A DNA stretch of 64,000 nt from DASPMP01 sp035758925 (GTDB lineage Bacteria > Gemmatimonadota > Gemmatimonadetes > Gemmatimonadales > Gemmatimonadaceae): positions 11,099 through 75,098 of the forward strand of contig DASTVV010000094.1 of the NCBI GenBank assembly GCA_035758925.1. Reading direction: 5' to 3'. Position 1 is the first letter of the stretch. Each line of letters starts with the position of its first letter. Shown piece by piece: positions 15,457 to 26,801 of this stretch. The translations under genes and the position numbers were made by a program. Under the pieces are notes generated by a model. The model was not told where the DNA came from. It saw nothing but the letters and a program-made list of their open reading frames with translations, and did no database searches.

Positions 15457-16408
15457 AGCCGAACGCCGCAGCACGCGGCTCGGCGTTACCGTCTCTTCGC
15501 TTCAGTTCCGCAATCCCATCCTGCTGGCCGCCGGAACGGCGGGCTACGGCGTCGAGCTCGAGCACGTCATGGACCTCGACGCGGTTGGTGGAATCGTCAC
15601 CAAGGCAGTCAGCCTCGAGCCCCGGGTAGGCGCTCCGGAGCCGCGCGTCTCGGAGTTCGACGGCGGGATGATCAATGCGGTGGGACTGGCCAACCCGGGT
15701 CTCGCCGAGGTCGCGCGCACCCAGGTGCCCTGGCTCGCGACGCATCACACCCGAACGCGAAAGCTGTTCAACGTGGTCGGCTTCACGGTGGATGAGTTCC
15801 CGCGAGTGGTGAGCGGACTCGAAGAAGCGGCGCACCGATTTCCCGCGGCCGTCGATGGCTTCGAGCTGAACGTGAGTTGTCCGAACGTGAAGCAGGGGGG
15901 CACAGAGTTCGGCGCCGACCCCGCGTCTCTGCGCGCCGTCGTGACGCAGTCGCGGGGGCAGACGCAGCGTCCGCTGTTCGTGAAGTTGTCCCCGACGCTG
16001 CCGGACATCGCCGCCGCGGCGCGGATTGCCGTAGACGCGGGCGCGGATGGCATCACCGTCGTGAACACCATTCCGGGACTCGTCATCGACGTCGAGCGTC
16101 GTCGGCCAGCGCTCGGTTTCGGCACCGGCGGCGTCAGCGGTCGCGCAATTCTCCCCGTTGGAGTGCTCGCGACGTGGAAGGTGGCGCGCGCGGTCCGCGT
16201 GCCGGTCATCGGGCTCGGTGGCGTCGCCGAGGGCACCGACGTGCTACAGTACGTCATGGCAGGGGCAAGCCTCGTGGGAGTCGGAACTGCCGCACTGCGG
16301 GATCCGCGGGCGCCGGAGCGCATCGTCCGCGAGTTGGATCACTGGTGCGATCGGCACGGCGTCGCGACGCTCATGGAGTTGCGCGGCACTCTGGAATGGC
16401 CGGCCTGA
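15449..16408 (+). CDS. pyrD: Dihydroorotate dehydrogenase, class 1B type
   Basis: A 319-residue FMN enzyme of pyrimidine synthesis, oxidising dihydroorotate to orotate. The active-site segment NVSCPNVKQGG carries C144, the class 1 catalytic cysteine, rather than the serine of membrane class 2 enzymes. PTLPDIAAAARIAVDAGADG and the FMN-phosphate region GLGGVAEGTDVLQYVMAGAS are typical. Class 1B enzymes pair with an electron-transfer subunit PyrK, which is not seen here. It overlaps the amidase gene by 8 bases and pyrF by 13. Confidence 0.92.
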   Translation: MSEAERRSTRLGVTVSSLQFRNPILLAAGTAGYGVELEHVMDLDAVGGIVTKAVSLEPRVGAPEPRVSEFDGGMINAVGLANPGLAEVARTQVPWLATHHTRTRKLFNVVGFTVDEFPRVVSGLEEAAHRFPAAVDGFELNVSCPNVKQGGTEFGADPASLRAVVTQSRGQTQRPLFVKLSPTLPDIAAAARIAVDAGADGITVVNTIPGLVIDVERRRPALGFGTGGVSGRAILPVGVLATWKVARAVRVPVIGLGGVAEGTDVLQYVMAGASLVGVGTAALRDPRAPERIVRELDHWCDRHGVATLMELRGTLEWPA

Positions 16409-17103
16409 GCTCCGTCACTCCCATCGTCGCGCTGGACGTCGCCGACACGGCCGCCGCGCTGCGCGTCGTTGACGAGTTGGGAGAGTTCTGTCGCTTCTAC
16501 AAGATCGGCAGCGAGCTGTTCACGGCTGAGGGGCCCGCGGTCGTGCGCGCCGTGCGGCAGCGGGAGGCATCCGTCTTTCTCGACCTGAAGTTCCACGACA
16601 TCCCGAACACGGTTCGCGGTGCGGTGCGCAGCGCGTGTTCACTCGGTGTGCGCCTGCTGACCGTCCACGCGTCGGGAGGTCGCGCGATGCTCGAGGCCGC
16701 GTCATCCGCTGCAGCGGAGGCCGGTGGCTCATGCGGCATCCTGGCTGTCTCGGTGCTGACCTCCATGGACGCCGGAGCACTGTCGGGGGTTTGGGGGCGG
16801 CCGATTCCGAGCGTTGAGCACGAGGTTCTGCGCCTGGCCGAGCTTGCGGCGACGTCCGGACTTACGGGGCTTGTCTGCAGCGGACAGGAAGCGGCGGCCG
16901 TTCGAGCCGCATTTGGAAGCCGATTGGCCACCCTCGTTCCCGGAATCCGACTTCCTGGTGGCGATCAGCAGGATCAGGCGCGAGTCGTCACGCCTCGAGC
17001 GGCCGCGGCTGCGGGAGCGCGCTACCTGGTCATTGGACGGGCCGTGACCGGCGCGCCGTCGCCGCAGGCAGCCATGAAAGCCGTGTTGGCGGACTTGCCT
17101 TAA
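16396..17103 (+). CDS. pyrF: Orotidine 5'-phosphate decarboxylase
   Basis: A 235-residue TIM-barrel enzyme making UMP from OMP. The catalytic array is in DLKFHDIPNTV (D63, K65, D68), and YKIG (K36) and the phosphate-binding PGIRLPGGDQQDQ and YLVIGRAVT segments are present. Starting from ATG 16396, inside the end of pyrD, the two genes are translationally coupled and catalyse two of the last three steps to UMP. Confidence 0.94.
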   Translation: MAGLSSVTPIVALDVADTAAALRVVDELGEFCRFYKIGSELFTAEGPAVVRAVRQREASVFLDLKFHDIPNTVRGAVRSACSLGVRLLTVHASGGRAMLEAASSAAAEAGGSCGILAVSVLTSMDAGALSGVWGRPIPSVEHEVLRLAELAATSGLTGLVCSGQEAAAVRAAFGSRLATLVPGIRLPGGDQQDQARVVTPRAAAAAGARYLVIGRAVTGAPSPQAAMKAVLADLP

Positions 17104-17179
17104 GTAGAGGCCCGGGCTACTGTTAGAGGCTGTTCGAGCACGGCACGTATATCCGCATCGCAGGACCGACGAGGTTTTC

Positions 17180-17296
17180 GTGAAAGTTCGCACCAGCGTG
17201 AAGCCGATCTGCGAGCACTGCAAGGTGGTCAAGCGCAACGGCGTGACGCGAGTCATCTGTAAGCGCAACCCCAAGCACAAGCAGCGTCAGGGCTGA
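17180..17296 (+). CDS. rpmJ: Ribosomal protein bL36
   Basis: A 38-residue protein read from GTG 17180: VKVRTSVKPICEHCKVV, then RNGVTRVICKRNPKHKQRQG in continuation. The zinc ribbon C-x2-C ... C-x4-H is intact, so this is the zinc-binding (C+) form. It stands at the head of the alpha operon, 5 bases before rpsM. infA, which usually precedes it, is not here; pyrF is. Confidence 0.95.
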   Translation: MKVRTSVKPICEHCKVVKRNGVTRVICKRNPKHKQRQG

Positions 17297-17300
17297 TCTC

Positions 17301-17678
17301 ATGGCACGCATCTCGGGCGTGGATCTTCCGCGCGACAAGAAAGTCGAAGTAGGACTGACGTACATCTACGGCATCGGTCGGCACAATGCGGCCGACATCA
17401 TGGAGAAGGCCGGCATCGATTCGGCGCTTCGTGTCCGCGAGCTGTCGGATGCTGACGTCAATCGCCTGCGCCAGGTGATCGAGCGCGATTACAAGGTGGA
17501 AGGCGCGCTCCGCACCGAAGTCGCAATGAACATCAAACGGCTGATGGACATCGGCTCGTATCGCGGCGTTCGTCATCGCCGCGGCCTGCCGGTGCGCGGT
17601 CAGCGGACCCATACGAACGCGCGCACCAAGAAGGGACCGCGTCGCGCGATCGCCGGCAAGAAGAAGGTGACCAAGTAA
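17301..17678 (+). CDS. rpsM: Ribosomal protein uS13
   Basis: A 125-residue small-subunit head protein. It begins MARISGVDLPRDKKVEVGLTYIYGIG and ends with the RNA-binding tail HRRGLPVRGQRTHTNARTKKGP, followed by a lysine-rich extension. It contacts the P-site tRNA and bridges to the large subunit. Its stop overlaps the rpsK start by one base (TAATG). Confidence 0.97.
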   Translation: MARISGVDLPRDKKVEVGLTYIYGIGRHNAADIMEKAGIDSALRVRELSDADVNRLRQVIERDYKVEGALRTEVAMNIKRLMDIGSYRGVRHRRGLPVRGQRTHTNARTKKGPRRAIAGKKKVTK

Positions 17679-18055
17679 TGGCGACTGGCAAGAAGGCAAA
17701 GCGCGTCGTGGACCCGGAAGGCGTGGCGCACATCAGCGCGACGTTCAACAACACGACCATCACCATCACGGACCTGCACGGCAACGCGATCTCGTGGGGC
17801 TCGTCCGGCAAGGCGGGCTTCAAGGGCTCCAAGAAGAGCACGCCGTTCGCCGCGACCGTCGCGGCGGAGCAAGCGGCTCGCGAGGCGCTCAGCGCTGGCG
17901 TGAAGCGCGTGCACGTTCGTGTGCAGGGCCCTGGCAGCGGTCGCGAGTCCGCCATCCAGGCACTGGCCGCGGCGGGTCTTCAGGTGAAGTCCATCAAGGA
18001 CGTCACGCCGATCCCGCACAACGGCTGTCGGCCGCCCAAGCGCCGAAGAGTGTAA
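17678..18055 (+). CDS. rpsK: Ribosomal protein uS11
   Basis: A 125-residue platform protein. Landmarks are ISATFNNTTITITDLHGN, GSSGKAGFKGSKKSTPFAA and the C-terminal TPIPHNGCRPPKRRRV. In most bacteria rpsD follows; here a 162-base spacer leads straight to rpoA. Confidence 0.97.
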   Translation: MATGKKAKRVVDPEGVAHISATFNNTTITITDLHGNAISWGSSGKAGFKGSKKSTPFAATVAAEQAAREALSAGVKRVHVRVQGPGSGRESAIQALAAAGLQVKSIKDVTPIPHNGCRPPKRRRV

Positions 18056-18217
18056 AGACGGGTTATCGGGTGTCGGGTTGTTCGACGACCAGACAACCCG
18101 CCAACCTGACAACCGAAGTTTGTAGTTCGGTCGGAGCCTTCACCTCCATTCGAGCCTGCCGCGCGTGAAGGGCGGGGCAGGGCGATGCCGGGCAACCGGC
18201 AAGACCCCTTTTGACAC
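18056..18217. other. Intergenic spacer between rpsK and rpoA with a hairpin
   Basis: No gene is visible in these 162 bases, where rpsD commonly lies. CGGGTTGT (18074-18081) pairs with ACAACCCG (18093-18100) around an 11-base loop. The surrounding text repeats short AACCCGCC/AACCTGAC-like words that resemble the AACCCGTC array after aspA. No U-tract follows, so it is not a standard terminator. Confidence 0.6.
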
Positions 18218-19288
18218 ATGCCAACCATCGATCTCCGCGGACTCGTTCGGCCACAGCTCGTCGAGTCCACCAAGCGCGACGACAATCCCAACGTCGCTGA
18301 ATTCCGGCTTCAGCCGCTCGAGCGCGGCTTCGGACACACCCTCGGCAACGCGATGCGGCGCATGCTGCTCTCGTCGCTGCGTGGCTCTGCGGTCTGGGCG
18401 TTCCGTATCGACGGCGTCGTCCACGAGCATCAGACCATTCCGGGTGTGGTGGAAGACGTCCACCAGATCATCGGAAACCTGAAGGGGCTTACACTCACGC
18501 TCGATGAGGGCGTCGAGGATGCGGTTCTTCGCGTGACCAAGGGCGAGGCGGGCCCCGTCACGGCCGGCGACATCCAGCAGTCCGTCGCCGGCGCGCGGGT
18601 CGTGAACCCGTCGCAGCACCTCTTCACGCTCCAGGACGATCGCGACATCTCCATGGAGCTCTACGTGAACAAGGGTCGTGGCTATGTCGAGGCGGACCAG
18701 CATCCGCTCGACCGTGGCCTGCCGGTTGACCTGGTTCGCGTCGATTCGATCTACAACCCCGTCCGCCGCGCGAACTTCTCGGTCGCCGAGACCCGCGTCG
18801 GACAGCGCACGGACTACGACCGGCTCACGCTGATCGTGGAGACGAACGGCACAATCTCGCCGGAAGAGGCGGTGAGCTATGCCGCCGCGTTGGCGCAGAC
18901 CCACTTCCAGTACTTCGTCGAGTTCGGGACGCACGCGTCCGCGCCGCTCGGCGTCGCGATGGAGTCGGGCGATGGTGACGCGAGCAAGATGGCGCACAAG
19001 CTGCGCACGCCGATCGACGACCTCGAGCTCTCCGTTCGCTCGGTGAACTCGTTGAAGAATTCGAATATCCGGACGCTGGGCGATCTGGTCCGCCAGACGG
19101 AGAGCCAGATCCTTCAGGTCAAGAACTTTGGAAAGAAGTCGCTCCAGGAGATCGCGGATCTCCTCGAGCGTGAGCGGCTCAATTTCGGTATGCGGTTCGA
19201 GGAAGCCGATGGCGGTCTGCGCGTGCTCGATTGGGGCACTCCGCCGAGCCAGGCTGCGGCGGCCGCGCCTGACGACATGGAGGAGTAA
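18218..19288 (+). CDS. rpoA: RNA polymerase alpha subunit
   Basis: A 356-residue protein, slightly longer than E. coli alpha (329). The N-terminal dimerisation domain carries EFRLQPLERGFGHTLGNAMRRMLLSS. The C-terminal DNA/activator-binding domain contains LELSVRSVNSLKNSNIRTLG and VKNFGKKSLQEIADLL. A roughly 25-residue C-terminal extension rich in Ala and acidic residues ends in DDMEE. It assembles the polymerase core. rplQ follows after 4 bases. Confidence 0.97.
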   Translation: MPTIDLRGLVRPQLVESTKRDDNPNVAEFRLQPLERGFGHTLGNAMRRMLLSSLRGSAVWAFRIDGVVHEHQTIPGVVEDVHQIIGNLKGLTLTLDEGVEDAVLRVTKGEAGPVTAGDIQQSVAGARVVNPSQHLFTLQDDRDISMELYVNKGRGYVEADQHPLDRGLPVDLVRVDSIYNPVRRANFSVAETRVGQRTDYDRLTLIVETNGTISPEEAVSYAAALAQTHFQYFVEFGTHASAPLGVAMESGDGDASKMAHKLRTPIDDLELSVRSVNSLKNSNIRTLGDLVRQTESQILQVKNFGKKSLQEIADLLERERLNFGMRFEEADGGLRVLDWGTPPSQAAAAAPDDMEE

Positions 19289-19292
19289 GGCA

Positions 19293-19652
19293 ATGCGGCA
19301 TCGCAAAGGGGCCCGGCGCAAGCTGCGCCGAACGAGCGAGCAGAAGCTCGCCTTGCTGCGGAACCTCGCCTCGTCGCTGATCCAGAGCGGCGCCATCGAG
19401 ACCACGGAAGCCAAGGCGAAGGAACTGCGGCCGTTCGTCGAGAAGCTCATCACCAAGGCCAAGGCGGGCACGCTGCACTCGCGCCGGCTCGCGGGCCGGC
19501 ACATTCACCAGCGGGAAACGGCGGACAAGCTGTTCCAGGAGATCGGTCCGCGGTACGCCAAACGACCCGGCGGCTACACCCGCATTCTCAAGATGGGTCA
19601 TCGCAAAGGTGACGGCGCCGACATGGCCCGCATCGAGCTGGTGGAGGAGTAG
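19293..19652 (+). CDS. rplQ: Ribosomal protein bL17
   Basis: A 119-residue large-subunit protein beginning MRHRKGARRKLRRTSEQKLA and containing the typical AIETTEAKAKELRPFVEKLIT and GGYTRILK segments. It directly follows rpoA as in the standard alpha operon. Confidence 0.96.
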   Translation: MRHRKGARRKLRRTSEQKLALLRNLASSLIQSGAIETTEAKAKELRPFVEKLITKAKAGTLHSRRLAGRHIHQRETADKLFQEIGPRYAKRPGGYTRILKMGHRKGDGADMARIELVEE

Positions 19653-19657
19653 GCATC

Positions 19658-19876
19658 ATGGCTATCGATCGCAGCCGCTGTTACGTGTGCGGCAAGGGCG
19701 TCTCCTTCGGGAACAACGTGTCCCACGCCAACAACAAGACGCGCCGCGTCTGGAAGCCGAACCTCCAGGTGGCACGCGTGGTGGGCCCCGAAGGCAAGAC
19801 CATCAAGGTGAAGGTCTGCACGGGCTGTCTCAACGCGGGCAAGATCAAGCGCGCTCCGCGCGCTGCCGTCGCGTGA
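19658..19876 (+). CDS. rpmB: Ribosomal protein bL28
   Basis: A 72-residue protein. Family wording includes CYVCGKGVSFGNNVSHANNK, RRVWKPNLQ and VKVCTGCLNAGKIKR. The two CxxC pairs (YVC and CTGC) indicate the zinc-binding form. rpmB is not usually the last gene of the alpha operon; here it is 5 bases after rplQ and is followed by a strong terminator. Confidence 0.95.
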   Translation: MAIDRSRCYVCGKGVSFGNNVSHANNKTRRVWKPNLQVARVVGPEGKTIKVKVCTGCLNAGKIKRAPRAAVA

Positions 19877-19904
19877 TCCGCGTGCTCACGGCAGACTTCA
19901 ATTC

Positions 19905-19928
19905 GGGGAGCTTCGGGCTCCCCTTTTT
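19905..19928 (+). terminator. Rho-independent terminator of the ribosomal operon
   Basis: GGGGAGC (19905-19911) pairs with GCTCCCC (19917-19923) around a 5-base loop, followed by TTTTT. It ends the rpmJ-rpmB unit just 10 bases before the gmd start codon. Confidence 0.88.
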
Positions 19929-19937
19929 CTTACGAGC

Positions 19938-20903
19938 ATGGCAACCGCGCTAATCACCGGAATCACGGGGCAGGACGGCTCGTACCTCGCCGAGTTCCTG
20001 CTGGCGAAGGGCTACAAGGTCGTCGGAGTGGTACGGCGCAGCTCCACCACACCGTACGAGCGAATTGGACATCTCGTCGACCGCGTCGACCTGGTGTCGG
20101 CGGATCTGCTCGACCAGACGTCGCTGACGGATGTGGTTCACGATCATCGGCCTGACGAGATCTACAATCTGGCCGCCCAGAGCTTCGTGCAGACGTCGTG
20201 GAATCAGCCCGTCCTGACGGGCGAGTTCACGGCACTTGGCGTCACGCGCATGCTCGAAGCCATGAAGAAAGCCGCGCCGAAGGCGCGATTCTATCAGGCC
20301 AGCTCCAGCGAGATGTTCGGGAAGGTTCACGAGTCGCCGCAGCGGGAGACGACACCGTTCTACCCGCGCAGCCCGTATGGCGTGGCGAAGGTGTACGGGC
20401 ACTGGATCACGGTGAACTACCGCGAGAGCTTCGGGCTGTACGCGACTTCGGGCATCCTGTTCAATCACGAAAGCCCACGGCGCGGACTCGAGTTCGTCAC
20501 CCGCAAGGTCAGCGACGCCGCCGCTCGCATCAAGCTCGGGAAGCAAAAGGACGTGCGTCTGGGCAACCTCGAAGCGCGTCGGGACTGGGGCTTTGCCGGC
20601 GACTACGTCGAGGCGATGTGGCTGATGCTCCAGCAGGACAAGCCGGACGACTACGTGATCGGCACCGGAGACACCCGGTCCGTGCGCGAGCTCTGCGAGC
20701 TCGCCTTTGCGCACGTCGGCCTCGATTACAAGGATTACGTGGTTCAGGATCCGAGGTTCTTCCGGCCGGCCGAAGTGGACCTGTTGGTGGCCGACCCGAG
20801 CAAGGCAATCGAGAAACTGGGCTGGAAGCCGAAGGTGACCTTCGAGCAGTTGGTGCGCATGATGGTGGACGCGGATCTCGAGCGGCATCGGTCGGCGCGT
20901 TGA
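19938..20903 (+). CDS. gmd: GDP-mannose 4,6-dehydratase
   Basis: A 321-residue extended-SDR enzyme that makes GDP-4-keto-6-deoxymannose. The NAD(P) loop is GITGQDGSYLAE (8-19), the catalytic pair Y147/K151 is in SPYGVAK, and SSSEMFGKV supplies the serine/threonine and Glu of the active site. RSS after VV marks NADP binding. The reductase that follows finishes the route to GDP-rhamnose or a related 6-deoxyhexose. Confidence 0.93.
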   Translation: MATALITGITGQDGSYLAEFLLAKGYKVVGVVRRSSTTPYERIGHLVDRVDLVSADLLDQTSLTDVVHDHRPDEIYNLAAQSFVQTSWNQPVLTGEFTALGVTRMLEAMKKAAPKARFYQASSSEMFGKVHESPQRETTPFYPRSPYGVAKVYGHWITVNYRESFGLYATSGILFNHESPRRGLEFVTRKVSDAAARIKLGKQKDVRLGNLEARRDWGFAGDYVEAMWLMLQQDKPDDYVIGTGDTRSVRELCELAFAHVGLDYKDYVVQDPRFFRPAEVDLLVADPSKAIEKLGWKPKVTFEQLVRMMVDADLERHRSAR

Positions 20904-20916
20904 GCCACGAAGCGGC

Positions 20917-21841
20917 ATGTCGCGGCGGGTCCTGATAACGGGAGCGTCCGGCTTCGTGGGGCAGTGGCTTTCCAGCGCCATGCTGGAACGCGGCTGGACG
21001 GTGTTCGGGGGCACGATCCAGGGCCCGCCGGCGGCGGGAATCCTGTCCCGACGTCAGGTGGAGGCCATCCACTGGCTCACGCTGGACGTCGTGTCCGATG
21101 CGGACATTGCCCGCGCCGTGGGTGAGAATGCGCCAGACGCGGTGGTCCATCTCGCGGGGCTGGCATCGCCGTCCCAGGCGAACAAGACCCCCGTTCTCGC
21201 GTTCGAGGTCAACGCCCTCGGCGCGTTGCGGCTGCTGACCCAACTGGCGTCCGGGGCGCGAACCACCCGCGTCCTGATCGTCGGCAGCTCCGAGCAGTAC
21301 GGCGCGCACGATGGTCCGATCCCGGAAACGGCCCAGCTTCGGCCGCGCAGCCCGTATGGCGCCTCGAAGGCCGCTCAGGAGGTCATCGCCCTCCAGGTCT
21401 TTCGGGCCAGTGGCGTGCCGGTCATCTGCACACGGAGCTTCAACCACTCAGGACTGGGCCACGCTGACGACTATCTTTTGCCGGCCCTCGTGCGACGCGC
21501 ACGGGCGCTGCCCGCATCGGGCGGGACATTGGTCATCGGTAACGGGACTCCCCTCCGCGACTATCTCCACGTGAAGGACGTTGTCGGCGCCTACATCCTC
21601 CTGCTCGAGGCGGGTGCTCCTGGCGAGGTCTACAACGTCAGCAGCGGCACCGGCATCTCGGTTCGCGCGCTGGCCGAGCGCGTGCTGGGTCGCTTCGGGG
21701 TGCGGGCCGCCATCGAAACCGATCCGGCTCTCGTTCGGACGAGCGATATTCCTATGCTGGTCGGAGACAACTCGAAGCTGCGCACCGCCACCGGCTGGAA
21801 GCCGACCCATTCTATCGACGACATCATCGACGACCTGATAC

Positions 21842-21858
<17 letters not shown>
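20917..21858 (+). CDS. rmd: GDP-4-keto-6-deoxy-D-mannose reductase-like epimerase/dehydratase
   Basis: A 313-residue extended SDR with GASGFVGQWL (9-18) and catalytic Y147/K151 in SPYGASKAAQE. FNHSGLGHADDYLLPALVRR matches the Rmd family, which reduces the Gmd product to GDP-D-rhamnose; a GDP-fucose-type outcome is less likely. Gene pairing with gmd supports the role. Its 3' end overlaps carB by 17 bases. Confidence 0.85.
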
Positions 21859-25074
<3,216 letters not shown>

Positions 25075-25078
<4 letters not shown>

Positions 25079-25740
25079 GGAAGACGAAGCGACCGGTCGT
25101 CCGGAAGAAACTGGCGGCGAAGGCGAAGGCACCGAAGACCACCGGCACGAAAGGCGTGTTCATTCACGCCAGCAGTTTTGTCGACGACGGCGCACACATC
25201 GGCGATGGCACGAAGATCTGGCACTTCTGTCATGTCATGCCGGATGCCGTGATCGGCGAACGGTGCAGCCTCGGCCAGAACGTGGTGGTCATGAACCGCG
25301 TTCGCATCGGCAGCAACGTCAAGATTCAGAACAACGTGTCGGTCTATGAAGGCGTCACGCTCGAGGACGATGTCTTCTGCGGCCCCTCGATGGTCTTCAC
25401 GAACGTGATGAATCCGCGGAGCCACGTTCCTCGAAAGAACGAGTATCGCCAGACGCTGGTCCGCCGCGGCACCTCGATCGGCGCGAACGCGACGATCGTC
25501 TGTGGCGTGACGCTTGGCGAGTACAGCTTCGTGGGCGCCGGCTCCGTCGTCACGAAGGACGTCCCCGCGTACGGCCTGGTGGTTGGCGTGCCCGCGCGTC
25601 GCATCGGATGGATGTGCCAGTGCGGCGAGCGCATCCCGAGCGGTCAGCCGACGGAACGCGCGTGGACCTGTGGCGCCTGTGGCTCGAGCTACGAGCGATC
25701 TGGAGATGGCATCCGTCGAACCGGTGGTGAGCGCGCGTGA
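25075..25740 (+). CDS. wbpD: UDP-2-acetamido-3-amino-2,3-dideoxyglucuronate N-acetyltransferase
   Basis: A 221-residue left-handed beta-helix acetyltransferase with many hexapeptide turns (DGAHIGDGTKIWHFCHVM, NVVVMNRVRIGSNVKIQNN). It acetylates the 3-amino group of UDP-GlcNAc3NA. The C-terminus has two cysteine pairs, CQC and CGAC, like a small zinc ribbon. The first 27 residues are a strongly basic Lys/Arg/Ala/Pro tail not expected for this family. GTG start overlaps carB by 4 bases; the next gene overlaps by 4 bases too. Confidence 0.87.
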
Positions 25741-26795
25741 GCGAATCCAGCGACGCCCCGGGCCAGTTTCGGCTCGCGCTGGTGGGCTGCGGCCGCATCA
25801 GCAAGAACCACTTTGACGCCATTCGCGCCGTGGCCGGACTCGAGCTGAGCGCGGTCTGCGACACGGCGACTGAGCGGGCGCGTGACGCGGGAGACGCGCA
25901 GGGCGTTCCGTGGTTCACGAGCTACGGCGAGATGCTGAAATCGGTCGACTCCGACGCCGTCGTCATCTGCACACCGTCCGGATTGCATGCGGCGCAAGGT
26001 GCCCTGGCGGCGCAGGCCGGGAAGCACGTGATCACCGAGAAGCCGATGGCCATCACGCTGGAGCAGGCGGACTCGCTCGTGCACACGTGTGACGAGGCAG
26101 GTGTGCGGCTGTTCGTGGTGAAGCAGAATCGGCTCAATCCGTCCGTCCAGCTGCTGAAACGCGCCATCGACAAGGGCCGCTTCGGGCGCATCTACCTGGC
26201 CAACACGACGGTTCGCTGGAATCGCCCGCAAGACTACTACGACTCGGCGCCGTGGCGCGGTACCTGGGAGTTCGATGGCGGCGCCTTCATGAACCAGGCG
26301 TCGCACTATGTGGACCTGATCCAGTGGCTGGTCGGTCCCGTGGAGAGCGTCATTGCCAAGACCGCGACACAGGCACGGCGCATCGAGGCCGAGGACTCCG
26401 GCGTCGCGGTGCTCAAGTTCCGCAACGGCGCGATCGGCGTCATCGAAGTCAACGTCCTGACCTATCCCCGCAACTGGGAAGGTTCGCTCAGCATCATCGG
26501 CGAGAAGGGGACGGCGAAGATCGGCGGCACCGCGGTGAACAAGGTGGAACACTGGGTATTCGCCGACTACGACGACGACGACAAGCTCGTGGAGTCGGCC
26601 GCGACGAACCCGCCCAGCGTGTATGGATTCGGACACGAAGGCTATTACCGGAACGTCCTGGCCGTGCTTCGGGGCGAGGCGCAGCCGGAGACGGATGGGC
26701 GAGCCGGCCGCAAGTCCCTGGAGTTGATTCTCGGCATTTACGAGTCGGCCAAGACGGGCCGCGACGTGCCGCTACCCCTACGCAGCGCGCTATAA
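25737..26795 (+). CDS. wbpB: UDP-N-acetylglucosaminuronate 3-dehydrogenase (Gfo/Idh/MocA family)
   Basis: A 352-residue NAD-dependent oxidoreductase. The Rossmann loop is GCGRISKNH (17-25), with catalytic E101-K102-P103. The sequence order VRWNRPQDYYDSAPWRGTWEFDGG and MNQASHYVDLIQWLVGPV is characteristic of WbpB/WlbA, which oxidises C3 of UDP-GlcNAcA, usually recycling NADH with 2-oxoglutarate. Its neighbours supply the following amination and acetylation steps. Confidence 0.87.
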   Translation: MSESSDAPGQFRLALVGCGRISKNHFDAIRAVAGLELSAVCDTATERARDAGDAQGVPWFTSYGEMLKSVDSDAVVICTPSGLHAAQGALAAQAGKHVITEKPMAITLEQADSLVHTCDEAGVRLFVVKQNRLNPSVQLLKRAIDKGRFGRIYLANTTVRWNRPQDYYDSAPWRGTWEFDGGAFMNQASHYVDLIQWLVGPVESVIAKTATQARRIEAEDSGVAVLKFRNGAIGVIEVNVLTYPRNWEGSLSIIGEKGTAKIGGTAVNKVEHWVFADYDDDDKLVESAATNPPSVYGFGHEGYYRNVLAVLRGEAQPETDGRAGRKSLELILGIYESAKTGRDVPLPLRSAL

Positions 26796-26796
26796 T
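26791..26796 (+). promoter_or_regulatory. Consensus -10 hexamer just before wbpE
   Basis: A perfect TATAAT overlaps the wbpB stop codon and lies 5 bases before the wbpE ATG, the spacing expected for a leaderless transcript. No -35 match is found 17 bases upstream, and no ribosome-binding site precedes the ATG. Confidence 0.3.
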
Positions 26797-26801
26797 TGAG
26801 C

